DNA of 64,000 nucleotides from contig CM114274.1 of the NCBI GenBank assembly GCA_050084515.1, positions 29,450,001 through 29,514,000 of the forward strand. The letters are read 5' to 3'. The notes under the pieces are model-generated. The model was not told the DNA's origin and did no database searches. It was given only the letters and a program-made list of their open reading frames with translations. The DNA comes from Blasia pusilla (taxonomy: Eukaryota; Marchantiophyta; Marchantiopsida; Blasiales). The translations under genes and the position numbers were made by a program. This document shows, piece after piece, positions 1-10,860 of the stretch. Position 1 is the first letter of the stretch, and the number at the start of each line of letters is the position of its first letter.

Positions 1-453
1 CATGGGTGTAACATGGTCTTGTTAATACCTTAGGGGCTTTAGAGGAGATGGGAGAAAATCCAAATCCAAACTTATGAGATAATCTGAGATTGAGTTGGAA
101 GGGCTTGAGTTTGGATTTGAGTCTTATACAAAACACTTAAAAGGGTTGGAGTCTAGAGTTACAAATCAAAGTCTTATACAAAGTACTTAGGAAGGTCTTG
201 AAGGACTTGGCTCTGAAGTTGCATCTCTGAGCCTTTTTAAAAATCTTGGGAACCACTTGAGGGACTCCTTGATGGAATAAAATTTGGTGTCGTATCATCA
301 ACCATTTCATGTAGACTCGGGATGGAAAGTCCCGAGTAATATATATATATCTTATTACCAACTAAAATACAATCTACCACACATAGAAAGAATATTTATA
401 AAAATTCCCCCAATAAATTTTCAAAAAATAAAAAAAATTATATAACTGAAATT
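1..453. other. AT-rich intergenic DNA, no gene seen
   Basis: I see only short chance ORFs and A/T runs here. A short stretch at about 60-250 repeats phrases built on 'gagtct..acaaa' and 'cttgga', which suggests a degenerate simple duplication. No transposon protein or RNA gene is recognisable. Confidence 0.5.
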
Positions 454-929
454 GAGCCCGCACTGCTATCTTAAAACCAATAAATGGATGAAATTTTTTT
501 CTTTTTGTATCATATCATGTGGGTTTATCTTGGAAAGAGAATTTTGTATTAAGGAACATATGTCATGTAGTCATATGTCAAAGAAGGAGCATCGTCGTTT
601 TATTTGTACAATTATCCCAATGTATAGTTTTTTTTTTTGTCAATTCATGGTTGCAAGATGTAATCATTTTTCCTAAAAAAAAGTTTTCATGGCTGTATTT
701 TGTAGAAATTATGAGAAAAAATATAATTAACACTATTGGAAGAAAATTTCAAGAGTTTCTACTACAACAAGAAAAATATTGTTGTAATGAAAATAGAGCT
801 AAAAAATTTCTTGCTTTTAAAATTTCATTAGAAGAACAGTGTTGCACAGAGACAGAGTCCGTGTCCGTAGACATGTCCATATTCACGGACTTATGTCCAT
901 CCTAGAGAGGAACATGTCAGTGCGGGCTC
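454..929. repeat. Possible MITE-like segment with 12-bp terminal inverted repeats
   Basis: The left end reads gagcccgcactg (454-465) and the right end is its exact reverse complement, cagtgcgggctc (918-929). The 476-bp interval is AT-rich and has only a short open frame (519-905) with no recognisable domain. I cannot see a convincing target-site duplication, so this may be a small DNA transposon derivative or two unrelated copies of a repeat end. Confidence 0.3.
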
Positions 930-945
930 GAGTACTCGAGCCCGC
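922..945. repeat. 24-bp perfect GC-rich palindrome
   Basis: The segment gcgggctcgagt is followed directly by its reverse complement, making a perfect cruciform-capable palindrome centred on AGTACT. It overlaps the right inverted repeat of the preceding segment and opens a GC-rich stretch to about 1190 in which I see no gene. Confidence 0.7.
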
Positions 946-1189
946 CAAGCTCATCGCATAGAATCAGAGACGTGAGCTGGTTGAGCGTGCACCCATTCTG
1001 TGGCACGTGCGCAGCCTGCACTAGCTCCCAGGTGGCCCACAACAAGGCCCGCAGAGGCGGGCTCATACGTTGGCCCTCACCCCGCCATGTAGGCCTGCCA
1101 CAAGCATGTACAGGTTGCGCATGAGCCACAAAACGGGTGTGTACTCGGTTAGCCCGGGTCTATGCGACGGGCTAAGAGGCCAGCTCGGC

Positions 1190-1739
1190 TACACATAAAT
1201 TCAAATTTTTTCTTGCTGCATGTAGCATGTGAAACATTTTATTGTTGCCCAATTGCCACATGTCAAGCATAGAGGTGTTTGCAAATACAGAAGAAACTCT
1301 CCTATAATAATATAGATAAGGTGCGCGTGCGATGCACGCAAAATAAAAAGGTGTTTGAAGAGCTAGTGTATAGCCCGTGAAGAAAAGATATTAATGATGT
1401 TGCACATAAATTCATTTTTTTTCTTGCTGCTCGTAGCATTTGAAACATTTTGTTGTTGCCCAGTTGCCACATATCAAGCAAAGAAGTGTTTGCAAATCAA
1501 GAAGACACTCTCCCAAAAAAATATAGATGAGGTGCCCGTGCGATGCAAGGGAAATAAAAAATTGTTTGAATAGCTTGTGTATAGCCTGTGAAGGGAAGAG
1601 ATTAATGATGGAGAACATAAATCCAATTTTTTTTCTTGCTGCCCATAGCATGTGAAACATTTTCTTGCTGCCCAATTGCCACATGTCAAGCATAGAGATG
1701 TTTGCAAATCAAGAAGGCACTCTCCCATAATAATATAGA
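1190..1739 (-). mobile_element. Head-to-tail array of short non-autonomous Helitrons (three units, outermost truncated)
   Basis: Reading the minus strand, units begin with TCTATATTATTATGGGAGAG-like 5' ends at 1739, 1527 and about 1316, each preceded by A. Each carries the same internal text (a TTGCTGCCC/TTGCCACATGTCAAGC block) and ends in a GC-rich hairpin (cccgtgcgatgcacggg type) a few bases before the next TC start. A second, inner CTAG-like end with its own degraded hairpin lies about 45 bp earlier (CTAG 1363-1366, CTTG 1574-1577), so each unit has two candidate 3' ends. Unit length is about 210 bp. The hallmarks (TC start, 3' hairpin, CTRR end, A/T insertion site) are those known for plant Helitrons; no protein is encoded. 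Confidence 0.65.
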
Positions 1740-2561
1740 TGTTATAGACTTAACTATATGCATGATCAAAGTAATTTTGCACAAACAAGGGAGGAAGATG
1801 ATCTAGGTTGAGAGATGGTTGAAGACCTTCAAGATCATAGTGAGGATAGATTTTTTGGAAACTTAGAGAAAGGGAAAACAACTTTTGCTCCATTGGAGAA
1901 GATTTGGAATGGAAATTGTTTACATCTTACATCGGTTGAAGGATTTGAGGTAGCTAGAGAACTTGATATGATTGGATTATGCAAAATCCAGTGCTTTTAA
2001 GATCATAGAAGCAATGCTACAAAAAAAGAAAAGTTGTTGCCATGTTGGATCATAGAAAATATAAATAGAAAGATGTAGCATATTGGCAAGAATAGATTCC
2101 ACTTAATAGGGATAAATCTTAGTGGAGTGGTATATTTCGTGCTCAACAATTTAAACCAAGTATACCAAAAAATAAATTTCATATGAAATTTTCTCGATAA
2201 AACTTAGAGGAGGTCTTCAAGATTATATGATGTAGACATTGTTTGGGGGGGTATCAATCCATTTGTATATGGTTTTTAGCCCAAAGGAAAGAAAAAATAA
2301 CCCCATTCGTTAGCCATATGTACGGGGATTACAAAATTGGTAGAGAAAGTACTTTGGATCATTTAAGACCTCAATATGAAGCATTTGGTACAATGGTTGC
2401 TAGTTGCTATCTTAGAATAACAATGAAATTTAAGACTTAGTTTTAGAAATTTTTTGTCTATCCTAGATTTTTTTAATATTAAATTGAACTTAAATTTTTT
2501 TTAATAAAGTTTAGTTTCTTATGATTTATCAAACCATAAAATATATTAAAGAATATTAATA
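1740..2561. other. AT-rich DNA, no gene seen
   Basis: Short frames at 1815-2000 and 2243-2440 show no recognisable domain. The text around 1790-2000 (charged, VEDL-QDH-like) resembles degraded retrotransposon coding sequence, but I cannot place it. Confidence 0.4.
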
Positions 2562-2742
2562 CTAATTTACATTCCGTGCCGTGCACGGGAGTGAAGGGAC
2601 TAATCGTGCTGCACAAAATTTCAAAAAACATTTCTTGCCGCCATGTAATATGGGAAACATTTTCTTGATGCCCAATTGCCACATGTCAAGCAAAGAGGTG
2701 TTTGCAAATCAAGAAGGCGCTCTCCAATGATAATATGTAAGA
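2562..2742 (-). mobile_element. Degenerate single non-autonomous Helitron
   Basis: This is a relative of the 1190-1739 units. The minus-strand 5' end is at 2742 (TCTTACATATTATCATTGG), the shared internal TTGCCACATGTCAAGC block is present, and a near-perfect 3' hairpin (ccgtgccgtgcacgg, 2574-2588) lies about 9 bases from a TTAG end at 2562-2565. About 181 bp and non-coding. It shows the 3' hairpin in better condition than the array copies do. Confidence 0.55.
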
Positions 2743-3979
2743 TAAGATGATTTATCAAAATATAAAATCTTTATTTTAAGAATATTAATATAAATGACTT
2801 TGTTCACAGTATGCCATATTTGGTTTTAGGCTTCTACCCATTGAATTTGAAATGTTCATATTTTTTTAGAACATTTCTTTTATATTTTTATTGTACGTAT
2901 GCTCATCACTCCAATAGTTTGCATAAAAAAATGTAATTGGAATCTTCAATTTTATCCAATCTCTTACATAATAATTCCAAATTCCAATTTTCTCAAAAAC
3001 ACAATTCAAATGTCTAGACCACACATAAAATACTTTAAAGACTCTAATTATATTCATATCCAAAGGCTTGTTAATGATGATTTGGAGAAATATCTTTTTA
3101 AGGAGATACTACTTCACATGTGAAAATCAACTGAAAATATGCGTTAGTGGAAGTCTTTTCTTTTCAAGAAATATACATGGGAATTTTCAAATTCAGATTG
3201 AGAGCCTTTAAGGCAAGGGTCCACCAAGTGATACCAACTCACCAAGAAGTCATAGAAACAATTCAGTTTGTCCACATCTTGCAAAGCTCACATAAAGTGG
3301 CTCTACTCACCTTGGATCCCAATACATGTATTAAAGATATGAATTCAAGGAGAAAGGGCACACATGGAACTTGCACTCTTGTAAGTCTTTAATTCATCTT
3401 ACATTGTTGTATGGGATTTGAATGTAAATTATTATTTTCTAATTAAATTTTGGAGCCTCTTTATTAAAGTTACCATTTCTATGGATATTTTTCTTCTAAT
3501 TTTTTAATTTTCATTTTTAAAAAATATAATTTTATTTTTAATATTTATAAACACACGAATAGGTACAATGGCCTTAGACTCATAAGATGCTTTAAAATTT
3601 AAAAAAAACCACAAAGTTAGGATGAAATGAGTTTATATTTAGAGTTTGGATCTAAAATTAATCTTTTAGCTTACATTTAATACCATATATGGGAAATGAT
3701 GAGACGTCACACCAAGACCACTTCATGCATTTTCTTTCGTTCGTACATGGCCTAACCAATAATCACATGCTTTTTATATTATTATTTAAGTAATATAAAA
3801 AGTGTGCGATTCTCATGGAAACATATTATAATTTTTTATTTTTACCAAGAGTTGTTTAATAAAGTAGGAATCTTATTTATCTATTGGGCATTATTGACAT
3901 CATTAACTTAGTGCTTATGAGAGTTTGAAAGCTCTATAGTTGCTATGTCATGTTTTTTCATCATGAAAATTCTTTTTAT
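2743..3979. other. AT-rich DNA, no gene seen
   Basis: The only open frames are short (2899-3123, 3147-3392) with no domain. I see no repeat termini or RNA gene in this stretch. Confidence 0.45.
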
Positions 3980-4026
3980 AGATTTTCCATCATCTAAAAT
4001 TCCAAATTTTAGATGATGGAAAATCT
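3980..4026. repeat. Perfect 22-bp stem hairpin with 3-nt loop
   Basis: agattttccatcatctaaaatt (arm 3980-4001; the arm on the other side is its exact reverse complement, 4005-4026) encloses the loop cca. A perfect stem with so short a loop is typical of a recent inverted duplication or a MITE core. It lies at the edge of a sharp AT to GC composition change. Confidence 0.7.
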
Positions 4027-5034
4027 TTCCGTGAAGAAAGGATTCGCAAATCCCATCTTCTTAGGGGCTATTTTAAATTTAATTTTTAATATATCGAAAA
4101 TTTCTATATGGAAAATACAAAAATCGTGTCCTTCGCTTGGGGGCACGACGACGATCCGGCTGGAACCGCTTGTGGCCGGTGACTGGAAACTGCCAGATGT
4201 CGTTCCCTAATCCGCACGCGACACGCACTGCAACAAGCGTGCATGGGTGACGTGTACGGACTTGACACGAAGTAAGAGCTCGGTCAATTTACCCATTCTC
4301 CCTAATTATTAACTAGACACCTAAGGACCACTTGCTCGTACCTTCAGGGAGCACAACGGTCGTTCTAACTGGTCACGTCCCAAGGTCCCATCATCTCCCA
4401 TACTACCCATTCAAGCGAGCGAATCTTCTCCTCTCCTGTCCTCTCCTCTAGTGCGAATGGATAGCGGCGATAGCCGGAGTCCGGGGAGGACTTGTTCCGC
4501 AAGAGTTCCCGAGGGCGACCGGTTCCACAGGCGGTCAGCGGGCGTTCGTGGGGAAATGCCTCCGTGTTTCTCCAGGTTGTCTGCTGGGGATCCATCCAGC
4601 CCGGAATTGTGGGCCTAGTCCACCCGCGATCCCAGGCCGGTGCCGTGGGCCCCATGGCGGGGCTCGCCCTACCCGGACCGGGGTCCCGGTAGAGTCCGGC
4701 ACGTAAATCCCGACGGCAGTCCGTCCAGCTTGGCATTCCCCGCGCTGTCCGGACTGCGAGTTCCAGGGGACGGATGAGAGTTTCACGGGACTAGTTGCGG
4801 CCGGTTTTCTCCGCTTCGGGAGACTTAGAGGAGAAACATCGTCGGGAAAATTCCCTGACGTCGGCAACGCCCAAATCGTGCCGGCAGGTGGAGACTAATT
4901 GTCATTGAGGATGCTACGAGAATCTCCCATGTAAAGTGAGGGATCGAGGAATATTAAAAAAGAAAAGATGAAATGGTAAAAAAAATAAAAATGAAATGGT
5001 CGAAGAATTGGTGGAAGAAAGCAATTTATACATA
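4027..5034. other. GC-rich island, function unknown
   Basis: From about 4110 to 4900 the DNA becomes strongly GC-rich inside otherwise AT-rich surroundings. Open frames exist on both strands (for example 4365-4736 and 4535-4867, minus), but they look like composition-driven frames: proline/arginine/glycine-rich with no domain I recognise. It could be a decayed promoter or first exon, a captured fragment in a transposon, or an LTR. Confidence 0.35.
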
Positions 5035-5203
5035 TTAGTAAGGTGCCCGTGCGTGCATAGTACCCCTTTCTTAATTTAAATTCAGCGATTCTTTTTTACA
5101 ACACTTCTTTTCTACAAGTTTCTTCACCTGAGCAAACCCCAATACATACGTGTCATTACGAGAGGACGGGTCCTCAAACCCTGTCCTCTTTTAAGTAGAT
5201 AGA
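5035..5203 (-). mobile_element. Complete 169-bp non-autonomous Helitron
   Basis: On the minus strand the element starts TCTATCTACTTAAAAGAGGA at 5203, preceded by A. It ends with a GC-rich potential hairpin (gcacgcacgggcac) followed by CTTA and CTAA at 5038-5035, with T next. A|TC...CTAA|T is the expected Helitron insertion pattern. Its 5' 30-40 bp closely match the plus-strand Helitron starting at 31015, so it is one of a small family. It carries no coding sequence. Confidence 0.65.
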
Positions 5204-6779
5204 TTTGTAGAGGATACGTGGATACTTTAAATGGCCACCAAAAAAAAACAGTGAGAACCCTATAGGGCCTTAACCAGATTTGGTCTCTTGTCAATTAAGT
5301 TAACCTTTGGCTAGAAGGATATTCATTGATTATTTTTCACAAATCAAAGAATTTATGTATTTTTCTAGTTATATTTTTCATTCAAGGAATTTTATTTTGA
5401 TGAAAAATAATTAATGATTAAAATTGAACATTTTTCACCTCATAAAACTTTAAATTTTAATAAAAAGATTATGTATATAATCTTTGAGAATAACACGGAT
5501 TAATATGGAAGCCTCAATTCTTCTTCTTGTCCTCTAACTCATCCTTTTCATTCTAAATTCTATTTCTTCTTATATTTTTTTTTGCCTTCTCCTTCTTCTT
5601 CTTTTGGAACGCCTCTCACTCATCCCTCCTTGTTGTAGAAAAAATCTCTCTTTATTTATTAAAAAACTCTCACCTACTTCTTCAACTTCCTTCTTCAAAA
5701 AAATTGGGATTTTCTTCCTTAGTAAGTTCCCTTTCTTACTATGAATGTGTAAATATTGTTTTTGTAAGAAATCCTTACCTTTAACCCTCCCACATCCTTA
5801 CGTCCAAGATAAGAAATAAAAATCCCAACTTTAACTTAATCGAACCCCTAATCTCCTTAATTTTGAACGAAGAAAACTCTTCCTTTGGAAATTCCCTCCA
5901 AAGAGCTTACATGTCTTCTAGCTATATCTATACTTGCTCATAAAATTAGAAATTATTTAACCTTCTCATGACTTTAGAGAGATAATTGAGACCTAGAGTG
6001 GTACTTTATAGTCTCTAGTTTAGGAGGCCATTGTGACTTGCTACCTTGGAGGTGACCTATGTGTATAAGTCATGCTTTCCTTATGAGGGTGACATTCTTT
6101 GAGGGGTTGTTATCTCTTTTGGGTCTTCATGGTTGCTTACGCTATTTGTGTCTATGGGTCCAAGTGAGACGTGCTATTGAAGAGATTACTCTCTTTTGTG
6201 AGGCCTTTCTTTCTTGTATGTACGCATAGTTCCCATGGAGAGAATCCTATGTCATGATATGTGAGATTGAGTACATTTTATACTCCAAGTCTTTTATGAT
6301 GTGAAATAGATGGGTAATCTATGCAACTACCCTCAACCCAAGTGAGGTTTGCCACTCGCAAACAGACATTTGACTAGTTATACATCAAGATGGCTTGGCG
6401 GAGGCTTTTTGCAACTTATGCAACTCTCGGATCCCCGAACGGATCTTGGAGCCTAGACCCAAATTTCGTACGTCACATAGCTAGCGCCCATCTTGAAACC
6501 CCATTTTATGTCTCATGGTTGTCTTTCCTCCCTTTGCGTTTTGTAATTAGTCTCGTGGCGTCTCGCCCATCTTCACTACTCATGTGTTGGTTGCTTTTCG
6601 AGTCTCGACCACGTGAGCATCTTGCCAAAAGTTAGTCTCCTGGCTAGTTTCGTTGCCCTTCCTAGTCTCGTGACTAGCAAGTCTAGGTTTTGATTGGTGG
6701 GTCATACCCATGTCTTTCCTCCTTGGACTTGCAATCATGACTCGCTCCCTGGGTCCCTGCTAGCATGGATACCATAAAC
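5204..6779. other. No gene recognised
   Basis: A pyrimidine-rich stretch (5520-5720) and an open frame at 6390-6635 without a recognisable domain are the only notable items. From about 5990 the text is rich in 'tctcgtg/gtctcg' phrases, suggesting an old degraded repeat. Confidence 0.4.
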
Positions 6780-7560
6780 TTACCTATTCGTGATGCACAC
6801 AACCGTGCAACACGATCCTTCCAAACATATCATAACATCGTGTCCCAACGAAAGAACTCCTTATGAAGAAACTTCACTCACTCTCAAAACATTAATGCAT
6901 CATGTTGTTACATTGAAAGTCGTCAGTGTCATCTATTACAACTAGACTTAGTATTTTTTATCAAACCTTTGAATTGTCAATCAATAGCCTCCTCCCCCAA
7001 CTAATCATTTACCTCAACATATTCTAATATTGTGCAATAGCCAAGTTCTTGAACGCCATAGGCATGCTTCTCTTAAATATCTCTGGAGGTCTGCCCACTC
7101 AGAACATACTCACACCCATACATCAAGATCACCAAGATTCAAAACCTCACCAACATCACAAATAATGGTCATAGATAAATAAGGCTCTAGCAAATAGAGT
7201 AAAAACTTCCAAAAATTAAGGTCAAAAGGAGGTTAAAGATGCTTGCTTGCTAAACCTATAGTTTATCGCTAACCACAATAACTATAGATCATACTCTCTT
7301 AGGTGACCTCTTTGCAAGCCATACTTATGCAAAGCCCTCTTTATTATTTTGATAACTTGCTCTATTGGACCATCAGCATTGGGATGGTCCCGCAACATTC
7401 TATCGTGGTCAATTAGTGTTTGATCATACAAGCCCTGAAACCATGGTGAAACTTTTTGCCCTGGTTTTTCAACACCTTTATTAGTGCGCCATGGTGGCTT
7501 AACACTCAATCTAGGAATGCATGTGCTACTCCCTCACTCAAATTGTCAAAAAATGTAACC
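6780..7560 (-). pseudogene. Ty3/gypsy integrase fragment (third copy of the main gypsy family)
   Basis: The minus-strand frame 7282-7509 encodes a segment around LIDHDRMLRDHPNADG, followed by EQVIKIIKRALHKYGL. This is the integrase core end in the same wording as the copy at about 45.95-46.1 kb (LIDHRTTSRDHPEADG there). Continuing leftward, 6790-7130 aligns by eye with the post-integrase region of the 34-kb and 45-kb copies, including the remnant of the AxNxxPC-type segment. Flanks lack terminal repeats and no PHD finger is discernible at the left end. A decayed fragment with several frame breaks. Confidence 0.6.
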
Positions 7561-8688
7561 AAATCTATCCAAAATCAATAATTACCCACACATTTCAATT
7601 ATGAGATTCCATCAATATTAAAGATCCTACAAAATCAAAACTCCATCCATAATATAAACCAAACTAGAATAGATTCCAGAGCTAAAAGTGCACCTTTACA
7701 TCATCTATACTATTAACCGAGCATAAGGGGTTATTAAAAGGGGAAAGAAAGAAAAAATTTCATTTTATAAGAAGTGAAGCCCAGTAAAAAAATAATTGTC
7801 ATTTAGTACTATTTCCATGGGCCAAGTTCAGCACTCTATTATTAATTGTCATTCGGGACTTTTTTTTTTAATCAAATCTAGCAAACTCGTGCCATGCCTT
7901 CATTGGTGGTTGGAAGCGGGTTACCTTTATTCACATGGGTAATTATTTTTATCCACACATTTTTCTTATGAAACTTGAGACCCGTTCTTTCAGATCGAAG
8001 TAACTATGCTTGTTTGGATGGCGTACTTAGTTTGAGGTCGAAAAAGTAAAGTAACAAGATAAAGGAAGGAAGGAGTAGCTAATTTTGAGGAAGAGGAACT
8101 TTGTGGAGAAAGCGGAGCGAAGACGATATGTGGATAAAGTAGAGAAGAGACAATATCAGACAAACGACTGAGATTTCGGAATTTCTCTCCCTCCTTTTTA
8201 GTGATTTTGCTCTTTGATTTTGCTGTGATCGTTGTTGCGAATGGGAATTCAGAGAACCTATGAGGATCCAAATTGGATAGCTGCCTCGCAGATTCAATAG
8301 GTGTTGGCCGAGGGGGTAAGAGAGAGTGGGGTGGTCTGATCCATGTTATGGTTGTTGGAGCCCTTCCATTATGTGTGATGCTCATTTTCTCTTGGTCTAC
8401 TTATCTTTGTCACAACATACAACTTTCGGAGTGATTAATTGAGAATGTGGAGGTACCATATCGCTCGATGACCTTCACAACCGATCTTGCAATTTCAGGC
8501 ATTCATTCTTGCCCTTCCCACTCCTTGTCCTTGAGAAATTTAAGGGAGAATTCACACAACTCATGCTGCCTCAATAAATGGATACATGCGTGCTCTGGCA
8601 CCTCATCGTCTTAGAAATTCATGTTGCCGGTCCTTGTGGCGATCAGTTCTACTCCACCAAATCTCTCTACAAACCCCCATTTTTTGCG
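7561..8688. other. No gene recognised; possible Helitron 5' end at 7704
   Basis: At 7704 the plus strand reads A|TCTATACTATTAA, the same start as the element at 31015, which marks a candidate plus-strand Helitron 5' terminus. It could belong to the autonomous Helitron whose Rep/helicase lies at 11.3-14.6 kb, but no matching 3' hairpin plus CTRR is certain (weak candidate CTAG|T at 22468-22471). A minus open frame at 7990-8385 has no recognised domain. Confidence 0.35.
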
Positions 8689-8892
8689 ATGGCCTTGAAC
8701 ATGGTTGCAGTGGCAAGGAGCAACGCATTGTTAGTAGTCGTTGCTCTCTTAACCTCATCTATGAAGGTGGTGTCTGTCCAGGCATCAGGGTCTGCGCTAG
8801 CACAGCCCCAAAGTGCGACAGGGCTTCTGTTGCCCTCACTCGCAGTATCCGGCCTATTGGCAATCTTCTTGCTTCTAGATTTAAAGAATTGA
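8689..8892 (+). CDS. Possible small secreted/GPI-anchored peptide (arabinogalactan-peptide-like)
   Basis: The 67-aa frame from the ATG at 8689 has an N-terminal hydrophobic segment (MVAVARSNALLVVVALLTSS) that looks like a signal peptide. A short Ala/Ser/Gln/Pro-containing middle (ASGSALAQPQSATG) follows, then a C-terminal hydrophobic stretch (LLLPSLAVSGLLAIFLLL). That three-part layout is the layout of plant arabinogalactan peptides, which are GPI-processed at the C terminus. Against it, the middle has only one proline, the frame extends upstream without a break to 8578, an overlapping frame is equally long, and no promoter is evident. It may be chance. Confidence 0.25.
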   Translation: MALNMVAVARSNALLVVVALLTSSMKVVSVQASGSALAQPQSATGLLLPSLAVSGLLAIFLLLDLKN

Positions 8893-10860
8893 AGTAGTCT
8901 ATACCATCAACTCGGCCATCGATAGTCTCTGCACATAAGCACTCAGTTTGCCTTTGTTCAGGGTTCCGGTCGTTTACTCTTTGTGTTCAGCAAATATCTC
9001 CTATTTACTTGCTATAAGATGCTAACCACTTAGCCGAATGTGCTCGTTTGAATTTCAGTAAGCACGTCCACTGGGTGCAATCGTAGTGCAGTGGTAGAGT
9101 CCGAGCATATCAGGTATGTGCACCCTGCATAATTCTTTGCGCTAGTGCTTTTTACGCTAGTGTTGGGTTCAATATGTCATGTTTCATGGTGAGATGTATA
9201 TGTTGAACAATCGTTGTGCATCACTTCTTTTATTTTAAGCAACATTCAGGACGTGCGCATTCAACATTTCCTTTCTTTAACAACTGTTGTGAAGAAGCCC
9301 TAGTTGTGCTACCCGACCATGTTTTACTGTATTGCTGTAATTAAAACTCATTTGTCCCAACCATCCATGTGAATTTTTGAGGTAGCATACGTGCTCAGGT
9401 TGCTCTATTGAGATCTCTATTCCGTAATAGTCTTACGAATCTGGCCATATTTGTTTCTGTATTCCCTATCGAGCAGACACCTATCGGGCAGACATCAACG
9501 TTCTCATTGCCACTCTAGGGAGCCACTTACTGAGTGCGCAACCCAGTGTGGTCGTGTTAATCGTGTCTCTTCTCCTCGCAATCACCCCTGTAACGTCTCT
9601 GCTTTTAGTGTCTGCTGCAATCGCAACTCTACTCAATTAACTCCTCTTTCCTTGATCTTTTGGTCGTAAAGGAGCCGGTCGGTATTAGAGTAGATAGTCT
9701 GTGTAGGAAGTCGAAATAGAGATACGACCACCAATGAGAACTCGAAAGTAGCTAGTTTCGACCATTGTTGCACATCACATACCGGTTCTGATGTCCTAGG
9801 TATATACCGGTGTTGCACTAGGACATATTTTTGAGCCTTCTCTATTGCTGATGTTTATTTCCAACTCAAAACTTGTCAAAAATATTCAGCATTGCCTTAT
9901 TGAGCCTTCATAAACAGTGTTGATCTTATGCGATAATGACACGATATAGCTTTGTTCAGAGTTTAGCTTTAGGCCACTCATTTTGTGGAGATCGGTTTCT
10001 TTCCTTTTGTTACATTCCATATTGAGTAGCAACTGCCAGTGTACAGATGTCATACAATTCCTGTGGTGATCTATGATGAACCACCAATCTACGGAAGGGC
10101 AACACTGACTTGGTATGTAATTCGGCCAGTCAAGAGCAATAAAGTGCATAGTGGGTTGATACTTACTAACAAACATAGCCGCAAATCCTGCACCTTCTTA
10201 AATCCACCATTCTCGACGATCTACTTAGAGTGATCTACGTACCAAATGTGGGCATATATGGTGTCCTACACCACCTTTACTCGATTGGTAAAAAGGAGTA
10301 GGTCCACCCACCTATAGTTCACTGAGCATGAATGTAATAGGTCCAAACATACACCGTTTACTAGTCCAATCGATTGTCCCATTCTTTTCATCTAAAAAAT
10401 TATGTATATAGAGTGGAAAGGCTACTTAATGTCCCAAAACTTGATGGTTTAACGACAAAGTCCGAAAACTTCATACACTCAGACTACCACTAGCGTTCAA
10501 TTATCCATTCATAGCAGCATCGCAGCATCACCCAAATATTTAACCGTCGGAGATGGCCATGCTACAAAGAGCGGTGAGACCCAGGTGTCAACTCCTCCTT
10601 AACAAGGTGCGACTAAATTGATATAGAGATCATACCCGAACCCGAGCTAATACCTTAAATAAGTTGTAAACTCTACCTGTTTGTGCAGTTTGGCCTGAGA
10701 TAGGACTCTTACTGAAAGGTTGGCAATAGCAATGCTCTTCATTTATCAAACATATGAAATTTTGTGGATACTAGGGGGGGTATTTTATAGCACCTCTCAC
10801 TTGAGAATGGCTATTAAAACATCATAGACATATCCAGAATATGCCTTATGTAATGGTTAC
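8893..10860. other. No gene recognised
   Basis: Short frames only (for example 9451-9669, 9886-10176 minus). A tRNA-like scrap at 9073-9124 is discussed under rejected items. The stretch may be the 5' non-coding part of the Helitron whose replicase begins downstream. Confidence 0.4.

Noticed and set aside
519-905. 128-aa plus-strand frame
   Set aside because: Lys/Phe/Ile-rich from AT-rich DNA, no domain, lies within a MITE-like segment.
9073-9124. tRNA-like scrap: 7-bp pairing gggtgca/tgcaccc and an A-box-like tagtgcagtgg
   Set aside because: The interior is far too short, with no T-arm (B box) or anticodon arm; at most a SINE head or chance.
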